This document shows, in pieces, positions 16,897 to 24,969 of a stretch of 64,000 bases of DNA (position 1 is the first letter of the stretch; every line of letters starts with the position of its first letter). The notes beneath the pieces were generated by a model. The model ran no database searches. It had not been told where the DNA came from and saw only the letters and a list, made by a program, of their open reading frames with translations. A program made the translations under genes and the position numbers. The DNA is taken from the NCBI RefSeq assembly GCF_014205295.1, contig NZ_JACHNF010000001.1, forward strand, positions 4,650,001 through 4,714,000. Reading direction: 5' to 3'. The stretch is from Kribbella solani (lineage in GTDB: Bacteria > Actinomycetota > Actinomycetes > Propionibacteriales > Kribbellaceae).

Positions 16897-17104
16897 CGGC
16901 GGAATCCTTCCGTGTTGCAAGCGGATCAAGTGGCGACGATGCTGGCGTCCCGGCGGTCGTGGCGTCTGCGTTCTGGCCGCAGCGGTGGTTGAGTTCATTG
17001 TGGTCACAGGCAGAATCCGGGTGAAGTGTGGCACTCCGGCGCCGGACCGGTGATCATGCGGCAGGACCAACGGGTTTGTTTCGAGTACGCGAGGAGGTGG
17101 AGAG
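16897..17104. promoter_or_regulatory. Divergent promoter region tctC / sensor kinase
   Basis: 208 bp without an ORF. GAGGAGGTGG is the ribosome-binding site of the kinase gene and GGAAGG that of tctC. I see no convincing long palindrome; the response regulator probably binds here by analogy with other TctD/CitB systems. Confidence 0.5.
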
Positions 17105-18793
17105 ATGGCGATCGGGTTGCCCCCGAGAATCGGTCAGCTTGGGCGAATCGGGCGGCCGACGCTGGCCGGGCAGTTGCTCGTACTGCAGCTGGCGATCGTG
17201 GTCGTCGTACTCGTTGCCGTCGCCGCCGTCTCGCTGGCTCAGTCTGCCGCCACGTTCAACCGGGTGGAAGGCCGCCGGGTGACCGCGCTGGCCGAGCAGC
17301 TCGCCGGCAACCAGACCCTCCGGTTCGGTATCCGGAATCCGGCGCCTGCCGAGGTGCTCGCTCCGCTGCTGCAGAGCACGCTGATCCAGTCCGGCGTCAC
17401 CTCGATCACCCTTTCGGACGCCCGCGGCAGAATCATCGCGGCCACCAACCTGACCACGATCGGAACCAAGCTCACGCTGGGTGATCCCGGCGTGGCCGAC
17501 GGCCGCGGCTGGTCCGGTGAGCTGCGGGTCGATCGCGACAAGGAACTCGTGTCCCAGGTGCCCGTGCTGAGCCAGGGCACCGACGCGGAAGGACAGTTGG
17601 ACGGTACGCTCGGCGACCGCATCGGCACCGTCACGGTCGGTGAGAGGTCCCCTTCGGTACTGCAGCGGCTGCGCGGCGCGTCCTCGTACCTGGCGATCTA
17701 TCTCGGCATCGCCTGCCTGCTCGGGCTGCTCGGGTCGTGGTTGCTGGCGCGCCGGATCAAACGGCAGACGCTCGGCCTGGAGCCACGGGAGATCGCCGGG
17801 CTGGCCGAGCACCGGGAGGCGATGCTGTACGGGCTCGCCGAAGGTGTTGTTGCCCTGGACCCGCAACTGCGCGTGACGCTGGTGAACGACGTCGGCCGGC
17901 GGCTGCTCGACCTGCCCGAGAACGCGGTCGGTCGCAGCCTGAGCGACCTCGGCATCGAGGGCCGGTTGCGTGAGGTACTCGCCGGTGAGGACGACGCGCG
18001 GGACGCGGTCGTCGTCCGGCGCGGGCGCGTCCTGGTGATGAACCGGATGAGCGTCACCAAGGATGGGCGGTCGCTCGGATCGGTCACCACGTTGCGCGAC
18101 CGGACCGAGCTGGCCCAGCTGGAGCGTGAGCTCGGGTCGTTCCGCAGCTCCGCCGAGCTGCTCCGGGCGCAGACGCACGAGTTCGCCAACCAGCTGCACA
18201 CGATCTCCGGGCTGATCCAGATCGGGGAGTACGAGGAAGTGGTCACGTACGTCGGCGCGCTGAACCGCTATCGTGAGTCGCTCGACCTGACCGTGACCCG
18301 GCGGGTCCACGATGTCGCCGTCGCTGCCCTGCTGATGGCGAAGTCCTCGGTCGCGGCCGAACGTCGCGTCGAGCTCCGCGTCTCCGAACGAACCACGCTG
18401 CTCCGGCTGGACCCGGCGCTGTCCGCGGACATCGCGACCGTACTCGGGAATCTCGTCGACAACGCGGTCGACGCGGCGGCACAGTCCGGTACGCCGCTGT
18501 CGCCCGCCTGGGTGGAGGTCGAGTTGCGGCAGGATGCCACCAGCGTCGAGATCGTCGTTCGCGACTCCGGTCCCGGGGTGACGCCCGAGCTGGCGCAGGA
18601 GGTGTTCGCGCACGGGTTCACCACCAAGGCCGCCGCCGAGGGCGAGCGTGGGATCGGGCTGGCGATGACGCGGCTGATCTGCCGCCGGCGCGGCGGCGAG
18701 GTGGCGGTCACCAACAACGCCGACGGCGGCGCCGTGTTCGTCGCCCGGATGACCACGAACCAGGCCCGGCGTACGCCCGAAGGAGCCCGATGA
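17105..18793 (+). CDS. CitA/DcuS-type sensor histidine kinase
   Basis: 562 aa. TM1 about 20-45, an extracytoplasmic PAS-like sensor about 46-190, TM2 about 193-213, a cytoplasmic PAS about 225-335, then the HPK-type H-box RAQTHEFANQLHTISGLIQI with the phospho-acceptor His near residue 358, N-box NLVDNAVDAA, G-box DSGPGV and ERGIGLAMTRLI. This layout belongs to C4-dicarboxylate/citrate sensors. The divergent tctCBA operon fits a role in sensing the carboxylate it transports. The stop overlaps the response regulator start by 4 bp. Confidence 0.92.
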   Translation: MAIGLPPRIGQLGRIGRPTLAGQLLVLQLAIVVVVLVAVAAVSLAQSAATFNRVEGRRVTALAEQLAGNQTLRFGIRNPAPAEVLAPLLQSTLIQSGVTSITLSDARGRIIAATNLTTIGTKLTLGDPGVADGRGWSGELRVDRDKELVSQVPVLSQGTDAEGQLDGTLGDRIGTVTVGERSPSVLQRLRGASSYLAIYLGIACLLGLLGSWLLARRIKRQTLGLEPREIAGLAEHREAMLYGLAEGVVALDPQLRVTLVNDVGRRLLDLPENAVGRSLSDLGIEGRLREVLAGEDDARDAVVVRRGRVLVMNRMSVTKDGRSLGSVTTLRDRTELAQLERELGSFRSSAELLRAQTHEFANQLHTISGLIQIGEYEEVVTYVGALNRYRESLDLTVTRRVHDVAVAALLMAKSSVAAERRVELRVSERTTLLRLDPALSADIATVLGNLVDNAVDAAAQSGTPLSPAWVEVELRQDATSVEIVVRDSGPGVTPELAQEVFAHGFTTKAAAEGERGIGLAMTRLICRRRGGEVAVTNNADGGAVFVARMTTNQARRTPEGAR

Positions 18794-19455
18794 TCACCGT
18801 CCTGGTGGTGGACGACGACTTCATGGTCGCGCGCATCCACCGCGGCTTCGTCGAACGCATCGACGGGTTCGAGGTCGTCGGCACCGCGAACTCCGGCGAT
18901 CAGGCGGTCGCGGCGCTCACCGGCCTGCGGCCCGATCTGGTGCTGCTCGACCTGTACCTGCCGGACGTGTTCGGCCTCGACCTGATCGCGCGGCTGCGGG
19001 CGGTCCGGCCAGAGGTGGACATCCTGGTGATCACGGCCGCGCGGGAGGCCGAGGCGGTTCGCGGCGCGGTCCGGCAAGGGGTCGTCAACTACCTGCTCAA
19101 ACCGTTCGGTTTCGAGGATCTGCGGGCGCGCTTGCAGGAGTACGCGCGGCGGCGCGCGAGCGTACCCGAGCAGGTCACGTCGCAGGCCGATGTGGATCGG
19201 GTGCTGGCGCCCGCGCGGCCGCACGTGAACCGCCTGCCCAAGGGCCTCAGCCAGGAAACCGCGGACCTGGTCGCCGCGGCACTGCGCACGACCTCCGACA
19301 ACCTCTCCGCCGCCGAATGCGCCGAGAAGGTGGGCATCTCCCGGGTCAGCGCGCGCCGCTACCTCGAGTACTTCTGCACCCGCCACCAGGCCGAAGTCGC
19401 CCTCCGCTACGGCACCACCGGCCGCCCCGAACGCCGCTACCGCTGGACCGCCTGA
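18790..19455 (+). CDS. CitB/DcuR-type response regulator
   Basis: 221 aa. Receiver domain with acidic pocket VVDDD, phospho-acceptor D54 (LVLLDLYLPD) and K104 (YLLKPFG). The C-terminal DNA-binding region has the HTH LSAAECAEKVGISRVSARRY followed by LEYFCTRHQAEVALRYGTTG, the CitB/DctR arrangement. ATG overlaps the kinase stop (ATGA). It should activate the divergent tctCBA operon on receipt of phosphate. Confidence 0.92.
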   Translation: MITVLVVDDDFMVARIHRGFVERIDGFEVVGTANSGDQAVAALTGLRPDLVLLDLYLPDVFGLDLIARLRAVRPEVDILVITAAREAEAVRGAVRQGVVNYLLKPFGFEDLRARLQEYARRRASVPEQVTSQADVDRVLAPARPHVNRLPKGLSQETADLVAAALRTTSDNLSAAECAEKVGISRVSARRYLEYFCTRHQAEVALRYGTTGRPERRYRWTA

Positions 19456-19474
19456 CCCGCGCGAGTTGGGTTAA

Positions 19475-19638
19475 GAGGGTGTCTGAGCACTCTGCGCCGT
19501 AGCGAGGAGGTGCTCAGTGCGGTAGCTCGGCGCGCGGGAGGGAAGGCGTCGATGTGGTTTCATCGTTGCCTTTCCTCCCGTGCGGCGAGGTGCCGCACTG
19601 AGTGCCCCGCAGTAGGTGCAGAGTGCTCAGACGCCCTC
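19475..19638. mobile_element. MITE-like 164-bp imperfect palindrome with TAA target duplication
   Basis: Terminal inverted repeats: GAGGGTGTCTGAGCACTCTG at the left end matches the reverse complement of the right end with one difference (T/C). Inner arms of about 39 bp (19510-19548 against roughly 19566-19604) also pair with few mismatches, so almost the whole element folds into one hairpin with a short central loop. It is flanked by TAA at 19472-19474 and 19639-19641, a direct target duplication. No ORF inside. It lies between the response regulator and the gamma-carbonic anhydrase start, 13 bp from that ATG. The parent IS is not in the window; ends and a 3-bp TNA-like duplication resemble IS5-family elements, which is tentative. 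Confidence 0.8.
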
Positions 19639-19651
19639 TAAGGTGCCGGGT

Positions 19652-20179
19652 ATGCCTCTGTATTCGTTCGAAGGTAAGCGACCGGTCGTGCATCAGGATG
19701 CCTGGATCGCGCCTACTGCCACGCTGGTCGGTGATGTGGTGATCGAGGCCGGCGTCTCGGTTTGGTACGGCGCCGTGATCCGTGCCGACCTGGGCACGAT
19801 CACGATCCGGGCCGGCGCGAACATTCAGGACAACACCGTGATCCACGTCGGCCACAACGGCTGCGAGATCGGGCCGAACGCGACCATCGGGCACCAGTGC
19901 CTGATCCACGACTGCACGATCGGCGAGCAGGCGCTGGTGGGGAACGGCGCGATCGTGCTCGACGGCGCGGTCGTCGGGAAGCGCTCGCTGGTCGCCGCCG
20001 GGTCGACTGTGACGCCCGGAGTGACGATCCCGCCCGAGTCGGTCGCGATGGGCAGCCCGGCGAAGAAGATCGTGCCGCTGGACGGCACGGCCAAGCTGTT
20101 CGTCGACCACAACGCCGCCGTCTACCACGCCCTCGCCAAACGCCACGCCACCACCGTCGAACTTGTCGAGGACGAGTAA
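19652..20179 (+). CDS. Gamma-class carbonic anhydrase-like hexapeptide-repeat protein
   Basis: 175 aa left-handed beta-helix. Zn-ligand-like residues occur as IHVGHNGCEIG and GHQCLIHDC (three His at the positions used by gamma-CAs), and RADLGTITIRAGANIQDNTV is the conserved Arg/Asp/Gln/Asn block. The family (PaaY/YrdA/CaiE-like) includes active zinc carbonic anhydrases and thioesterase relatives. ATG 19652 is chosen because upstream in-frame codons lie in the MITE. TAAGGT-N7-ATG gives a leaderless -10 element whose TAA is the right-hand target duplication of the MITE. Confidence 0.85.
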   Translation: MPLYSFEGKRPVVHQDAWIAPTATLVGDVVIEAGVSVWYGAVIRADLGTITIRAGANIQDNTVIHVGHNGCEIGPNATIGHQCLIHDCTIGEQALVGNGAIVLDGAVVGKRSLVAAGSTVTPGVTIPPESVAMGSPAKKIVPLDGTAKLFVDHNAAVYHALAKRHATTVELVEDE

Positions 20180-20247
20180 CCACCCCCCTCTCCTCCCCAC
20201 ACACCCAGCCAGTCCCCATCCCGTCCGCCCCAAACGCGAGTGGATAT

Positions 20248-20312
20248 CCACCGGTGTTGTGGGTTCTCCACCCGCATACCAGTAGAGAACCCACAACACC
20301 GGTGGAGAACCC
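20248..20312. terminator. Perfect 21-bp stem hairpin with an alternative pairing partner
   Basis: The arm at 20248-20268 (CCACCGGTGTTGTGGG...) is the exact reverse complement of 20285-20305 across a 16-nt loop. In addition GGGTTCTCCACC (20261-20272) can pair with GGTGGAGAACCC (20301-20312), which excludes the larger stem. No T-run follows. Most likely the terminator of the carbonic anhydrase gene. Confidence 0.6.
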
Positions 20313-20385
20313 CACCGCGATGGTGGGTCGGGAGGTGCGGCGCGCGGCAGGCGCTGCGCCGCGCCGGGCGCTGTAGGTTCGGTGC

Positions 20386-21780
20386 ATGGTGGCCCTTGGT
20401 GACGAGGTTTCGGTGGGGAGTGCGCGGCGGATGGCTCTGCGCGCGCAGGGGTTCGGCGAGCTGCGCAGGACCGGCGAGACGCCCGGCGCCGGCGGACGCC
20501 GCGCGGCGGGGCGGGCGCGTGCGGCGGGGCGGGTGCGTGCGGCGGGGCGGGTGCGTGCGGCGGTTGAGCGGACCGGGGTGCTGCAGCTGGATTCGGTGAA
20601 TGTGTTGTGCCGGTCGCATTATCTGCCGGTGTTCGCGCGGATCGGAAACTACCCGCGGGAGACGCTGGATCACCTCAGCTGGGGAACAAGCCGTGAGCTG
20701 TTCGAGTACTTCTGGGGCCACAAAGCCGCTCTCCTCCCGCTAAGCGTCTGGCCGCTGATGCGCTGGCGGATGCTGGCCGCCGAGCGGCAGGTCTGGGACG
20801 AGGAGCTCAGCCCCGACGTCACCGCCCCGTGGTCCGTGGTGACGGGCATGCGCCGGCTGACCGCCGAGCGGCCGGGGTACGTCGACCAGGTCCTCGAACG
20901 AGTCACCGAGCTGGGCCCGCTGACCGCAAGCGAGGCAAGCCCCGACGGCGTACGCCGGAAGCGCACCGATCCGGACCCGGACCCGACCACCGGCGCGATG
21001 TGGAACTGGCAGGACGCGAAGATCGCGATCGAGTACCTATTCTGTACGGGCCAGGTGACGATCGCCGGCCGCCGGCATTTCGAGCGCGTGTACGACCTGA
21101 CCGAGCGCGTACTCCCCGCCGACGTACTCGCCGCACCGGAACCGACCGCCGCCGAAGCACACCGCGACCTGGTCCGCACCGCAGCGCGTGGTCTGGGTGT
21201 CGCGACCGCCAGGGAACTGTGCGGCCTCAGCGGTCGCGGCCATTTTCCATTGCCTGCGGCAACCGCTCGCAAGGTGGTCGGCGAGCTGGTCGACTCCGGC
21301 GAGCTGATCCCGGTCCGGGTCGAGGGCGTGAAGCAGCAGGCGTACCGCTGGCACCAGGCGAAGGACAAGCCGGTCGACGTACGGGCGTTGCTGTCACCGT
21401 TCGATCCGCTGATCTGGAACCGCGACCGGACCCACCACCTGTTCGGCTTCTTCTACCGGATCAGCATCTATACCCCGGCCCCGCAACGCGTCCACGGGTA
21501 CTACGTGCTGCCGTTCCTGCTCGGTGATCAACTGGTCGCGCGCGTCGACCTCAAAGCCGATCGCGCGACGTCAACATTGGTCGTACCCACGTTGACTGCC
21601 GAGCCGGGCGCACCGGACTTCATCGAGCCGCTGGCGGCGGAGCTGCGACTGATGGCCGGCTGGCTCGGTCTGGAGCACATTGCCGTCCGGGCCCCCGGGA
21701 AACCCGCGGCTCAGTTGACCGATCGGATTCGCGTCACGAGTACGCCGGCCAGTACGGTCACGAACGACGCCAGGAAGTAG
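20386..21780 (+). CDS. AlkX/YcaQ-type winged-helix DNA glycosylase
   Basis: 464 aa. TGVLQLDSVNVLCRSHYLPV contains the QxD catalytic motif (Q67-D69) of the AlkX (YcaQ) branch of the AlkZ family, and FGFFYRISIYTPAPQRVHGY is the conserved C-terminal strand motif. These enzymes unhook interstrand DNA crosslinks and remove bulky alkylated bases. Residues 39-58 are an Arg/Ala/Gly-rich insertion encoded by an 18-bp tandem repeat and normally absent. ATG 20386 follows TAGGTT-N6-ATG, a leaderless signature. The last 70 bp overlap the convergent MFS gene. Confidence 0.85.
   Translation: MVALGDEVSVGSARRMALRAQGFGELRRTGETPGAGGRRAAGRARAAGRVRAAGRVRAAVERTGVLQLDSVNVLCRSHYLPVFARIGNYPRETLDHLSWGTSRELFEYFWGHKAALLPLSVWPLMRWRMLAAERQVWDEELSPDVTAPWSVVTGMRRLTAERPGYVDQVLERVTELGPLTASEASPDGVRRKRTDPDPDPTTGAMWNWQDAKIAIEYLFCTGQVTIAGRRHFERVYDLTERVLPADVLAAPEPTAAEAHRDLVRTAARGLGVATARELCGLSGRGHFPLPAATARKVVGELVDSGELIPVRVEGVKQQAYRWHQAKDKPVDVRALLSPFDPLIWNRDRTHHLFGFFYRISIYTPAPQRVHGYYVLPFLLGDQLVARVDLKADRATSTLVVPTLTAEPGAPDFIEPLAAELRLMAGWLGLEHIAVRAPGKPAAQLTDRIRVTSTPASTVTNDARK
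20503..20563 (+). repeat. 18-bp minisatellite inside the alkX-like gene
   Basis: Units of GCGGCGGGGCGGGTGCGT at 20521-20538 and 20539-20556, a one-mismatch copy at 20503-20520 and a partial fourth copy. In frame it encodes AAGRVR repeats just before the catalytic QLD motif, so copy-number change would not break the frame. Confidence 0.8.
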
Positions 21781-22958
21781 AGCACTGGGTACCCACCGAG
21801 GTGTTTGACGATCGGCGCGGCGATCGCGGGCGCCAGTACTTGCGGGAGTGAGTTGGCGATGTTGATCATGCCAAGATCCTTGGCGCGGTCGCGGGCATTC
21901 GGCAGTACCTGGGTGAGCAGCGCGAAGTCGACCGACAGGTACACGCCGAACCCTGAGCCGAGGATGACCGCGCCGACGATCGCGCCCGGCCAGGTCGGCC
22001 ACAGCGCGAGGACGACACCGGCGATCGCCATCACCCAGCCGGATGCGGTCACGAACACCTTGCGGCGCGCGATCCGATCCGACCAGCCGCCGACGCTGAT
22101 CGCGGTGACCAGCACGCAGAGGCTGTAGATCGCCGTCAGGACGAGTACTCCGGTGTCGGGGTCCTCGATACCGACCTTGTCCTGCAGGTAGTAGAAGAGG
22201 TACAGCGTGCCCAGCGCGTTGCCGACGTTGAACAGGAAGCGCGTCAACCACGCCCAGCCGAAGTCCGGGTACTGACGCGGGTCGATCCAGAACCCGCGCA
22301 GGAATTGGCCGAGTACGAACGGCGGCCGCGTCGCCAAGCGCGTGTCATGACTGCGCAGCAGGTACGGCACGACTGACAAGAGCAGGAACGCCGCGCAGGC
22401 GATGTACCCGAGGGTGTAGTTGTCGAAGGCCGCGGCGAGTGCGGTCCCGACCAGTGCGCCGAGCACTTGCGAAATGGCGACCCAGCCGCCGACCGCTCCG
22501 CGTTGCGCGACCGGCACCCGGTCCGGTACGACGGCCGTTGCCGCGGCCAACAATGCGTTGCCGAACAGTTGCATCAGGCACCAACCGAGCAGCATCAGCC
22601 CAATCACCCGCGCACCTGACAATACGAACAACCCGACCGCCGCGCCGACAGCGCCGGCCAGTACCCACGGCACCCGGCGTCCGTACCGCGACGCGGTCCG
22701 GTCGGAGATCGCGCCGAACGCCGGGTTGGCGACCACGGACACCGCGGCGCCGATCCCGGTCACCAGCCCGAACACGAACTCCTTGTTGCCCGGCGCAACC
22801 GCCTCGGACTGCTTCGCGAGCAGCACCTGGATCGGCCCGAGCCAGGCCGCGAACACGCCGACGTTCGCGAGTACGACCGCCGCCGTCCAACCCGGCCGAA
22901 CCCGAACCGTTGGCTCGGTCAACGCCGCTGACACGGACGGCCGGGCGGACGTCATCAC
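21711..22958 (-). CDS. MFS sugar/glycoside transporter
   Basis: 415 aa, 12 helices. ANPAFGAISDRTASRYGRRV (motif A with the NPxxGxxSDR pattern of the sucrose/GPH-like permeases) and SVGGWSDRIARRKVFVTASG (second half). ATG 22958 overlaps the stop of the beta-glucosidase by 4 bp, so the two are translationally coupled: the transporter probably imports a beta-glucoside that the enzyme cleaves inside the cell. The 3' end overlaps the alkX-like gene by 70 bp tail to tail. Confidence 0.87.
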   Translation of the reverse strand: MMTSARPSVSAALTEPTVRVRPGWTAAVVLANVGVFAAWLGPIQVLLAKQSEAVAPGNKEFVFGLVTGIGAAVSVVANPAFGAISDRTASRYGRRVPWVLAGAVGAAVGLFVLSGARVIGLMLLGWCLMQLFGNALLAAATAVVPDRVPVAQRGAVGGWVAISQVLGALVGTALAAAFDNYTLGYIACAAFLLLSVVPYLLRSHDTRLATRPPFVLGQFLRGFWIDPRQYPDFGWAWLTRFLFNVGNALGTLYLFYYLQDKVGIEDPDTGVLVLTAIYSLCVLVTAISVGGWSDRIARRKVFVTASGWVMAIAGVVLALWPTWPGAIVGAVILGSGFGVYLSVDFALLTQVLPNARDRAKDLGMINIANSLPQVLAPAIAAPIVKHLGGYPVLYFLASFVTVLAGVLVTRIRSVN

Positions 22959-24340
22959 CGGCTCTGACTGGGCGTTTGCGCGATCACATCACGCAACCAG
23001 TGATACGAGGCCTTGGGCGTACGGACCTGGGTCTCGAAATCGACGTGGACGAGACCGAACCGCTGCGAGTACCCGGCGGCCCACTCGAAGTTGTCGAGCA
23101 ACGACCATTGGAAATACCCACGGACGTCGATGCCGTCGTCGATTGCCGAACGCAACGACCGCAGGTACCCGTCCAGGTAAGCGATCCGGCGCTGATCGTC
23201 CACCACGCCGTCGACCGGGCCGTCGTTGATCGCGCAGCCGTTCTCAGTGATGTAGATCGGCGGCAGGCGGTCGCCGTACCGGTCCTTGAAGATCCGCAGG
23301 ATCTCGCCGAACGCGTCCGGCACCACCGGCCAGCCGAAGTCGGTGGTCGGGTAGCCGGTGATTGTCCTTGGTTCGAACGGCAGGCCCGGCGGAAGCAGTA
23401 CGCCGTCGGTGGCCGCGGTGTCCGGGTTGCCGGTGGCAACACCGACCGAGACCGGCGCGTAGTGGTTGATGCCGAAGAAGTCGAGTGGGGTCGAGATGAC
23501 GGCCAGGTCGTCGGCGACCGGGCCGGGCATCGCTGCCTCCAGACCGGTCGGGTACGAGCCGAGCAGGATCGGGTCGGCGAACATCCAGTTGATCAGGTTG
23601 TCGTACAGCCCGGCCGCTTCCTTGTCCTCGGCGCTGTCGCTGGCCGGCCAGGTCGGCGCGTGGTTGGAGGCAATACCGATCTGCTGGGCGCCGGCCGCTC
23701 GCAACGCCTGTACCGCGCGACCGTGCGCGAGCAACTGGTGGTGCGCTACGGGGAGCGCGTCGAAGAGCAACTGCTTGCCTGGCGCGTGGGCGCCCAGCGA
23801 GTAGCCCATCAACGTCAGCACCATCGGCTCGTTGATGGTGATCCAGAGCGGTACCCGGTCAGCGAACCGCGCGCCGACGATCGCGGCGTACTCGGCGAAT
23901 CGGTCGGTGGTGTCGCGGGACAGCCAGCCGCCGGCGTCTTCGAGCGGCTGCGGGGTGTCCCAGTGGTACAGCGTCGGCGCGGGCTGAATCCCGGCGCCGA
24001 GCAAGGTGTCGATCAGGCGGTCGTAGAAGTCCAGGCCGGCCGCGTTGCCCGGCCCGGTGCCGTCCGGCTGAATGCGCGGCCACGCGAACGAGAACCGGTA
24101 GGTGTCGACGCCCAGGTCACGCATCAGCGCGACGTCGTCGGCGTACCGGTGGTAGTGATCGCACGCGATCGCGCCGGTGTCGCCGTTCAGTACGCGGCCG
24201 GGCTCGGCGCAGAACGTGTCCCAGGTGGAGGTGCCGCGACCGTCCGCGGCCACGGCACCTTCGATCTGGTACGCCGAGGTGGACACGCCCCACCGGAAGC
24301 CGGCCGGCATCACCACCGGCGCATCGGGGTCAGCTGTCAT
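22955..24340 (-). CDS. GH1 beta-glucosidase
   Basis: 461 aa, full-length (beta/alpha)8 barrel. N-terminal FRWGVSTSAYQIEGAV signature, acid/base Glu in ITINEP (E171), nucleophile Glu in YITENG (E366), and WSLLDNFEW near the C-terminus. No signal peptide, so cytosolic; it hydrolyses terminal beta-glucosides such as cellobiose. ATG 24340 (MTADPDAP) is preferred; it overlaps the YbjQ gene end by 11 bp. First enzyme in the operon with the downstream MFS permease. Confidence 0.94.
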   Translation of the reverse strand: MTADPDAPVVMPAGFRWGVSTSAYQIEGAVAADGRGTSTWDTFCAEPGRVLNGDTGAIACDHYHRYADDVALMRDLGVDTYRFSFAWPRIQPDGTGPGNAAGLDFYDRLIDTLLGAGIQPAPTLYHWDTPQPLEDAGGWLSRDTTDRFAEYAAIVGARFADRVPLWITINEPMVLTLMGYSLGAHAPGKQLLFDALPVAHHQLLAHGRAVQALRAAGAQQIGIASNHAPTWPASDSAEDKEAAGLYDNLINWMFADPILLGSYPTGLEAAMPGPVADDLAVISTPLDFFGINHYAPVSVGVATGNPDTAATDGVLLPPGLPFEPRTITGYPTTDFGWPVVPDAFGEILRIFKDRYGDRLPPIYITENGCAINDGPVDGVVDDQRRIAYLDGYLRSLRSAIDDGIDVRGYFQWSLLDNFEWAAGYSQRFGLVHVDFETQVRTPKASYHWLRDVIAQTPSQSR

Positions 24341-24941
24341 TCGCATCATCCTCATCGGGTTTGCTGTCCTGGACCCTCGGTGGCTCATCCTTCTGGACCT
24401 TTTGGACCACGACGGCGGTCCCGTACGCGGCCACCTCACTCATCGTGTTCGCGATCTCGTTGCAGTCGAACCGCATCGCGAGCACCGCGTTCGCGCCCAT
24501 CTGCTGCGCCATCTGGCACATCCGCATCACCGCGACGTGCCGCGACTCGGCCAGCATCTGGGTGTACTCCGGCACCTCGCCGCCGCCGAGCGACCGGAAG
24601 CTCGCGGTGAAGTTCGAACCGAAGTCACGGCTCCGTACGGTCAGCCCGAAGACCTCGCCGAACACCTTCTCGGCGGTGTATCCGGGCAGATCGTTCATCG
24701 TCGAGACCAGCACCGGGTACGGCGAACCCTGCGGCGCCACGTGCGGTGCGTTCTGCCGCGCCGGCTGGTAGTTTCCCGGCGCTTGCCCGTACCCCGGCCC
24801 TGGCTGTCCGTACCCCTGCGGCGGCGGACCCTGCTGGTACCCCTGCTGCTGCGGCGGCGGGCCTTGGTACCCGGGCGGCGGGCCCTGCTGGTAGCCCTGC
24901 TGCGGCGGGTACGGCTGGTTCGGAGGAAAGTTCTGATTCAT
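24330..24941 (-). CDS. YbjQ/UPF0145 domain protein with a Pro/Gln/Gly/Tyr-rich N-terminus
   Basis: 203 aa. Residues 1-75 are a low-complexity tail of GYQQGPPPGYQGPPP-type repeats. The rest is a YbjQ domain (LVSTMNDLPGYTAEKVFGEV, MAQQMGANAVLAMRFDCNEI, AYGTAVVVQKV), a small pentameric fold of unknown function. ATG 24941 begins the tail; the ORF continues upstream only as unrelated codons. It lies 28 bp after the acylase gene and overlaps the beta-glucosidase start, so all four genes may be co-transcribed. The role is unknown. Confidence 0.8.
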   Translation of the reverse strand: MNQNFPPNQPYPPQQGYQQGPPPGYQGPPPQQQGYQQGPPPQGYGQPGPGYGQAPGNYQPARQNAPHVAPQGSPYPVLVSTMNDLPGYTAEKVFGEVFGLTVRSRDFGSNFTASFRSLGGGEVPEYTQMLAESRHVAVMRMCQMAQQMGANAVLAMRFDCNEIANTMSEVAAYGTAVVVQKVQKDEPPRVQDSKPDEDDANDS

Positions 24942-24969
24942 ACCCCACATCCTGACAGGCAGTAGGGGG

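Noticed and set aside
22439..24610. 723-aa ORF antisense to the MFS and beta-glucosidase genes
   Set aside because: Composition is Arg/Pro-rich noise typical of the opposite strand in high-GC DNA; both sense genes have complete family motifs.
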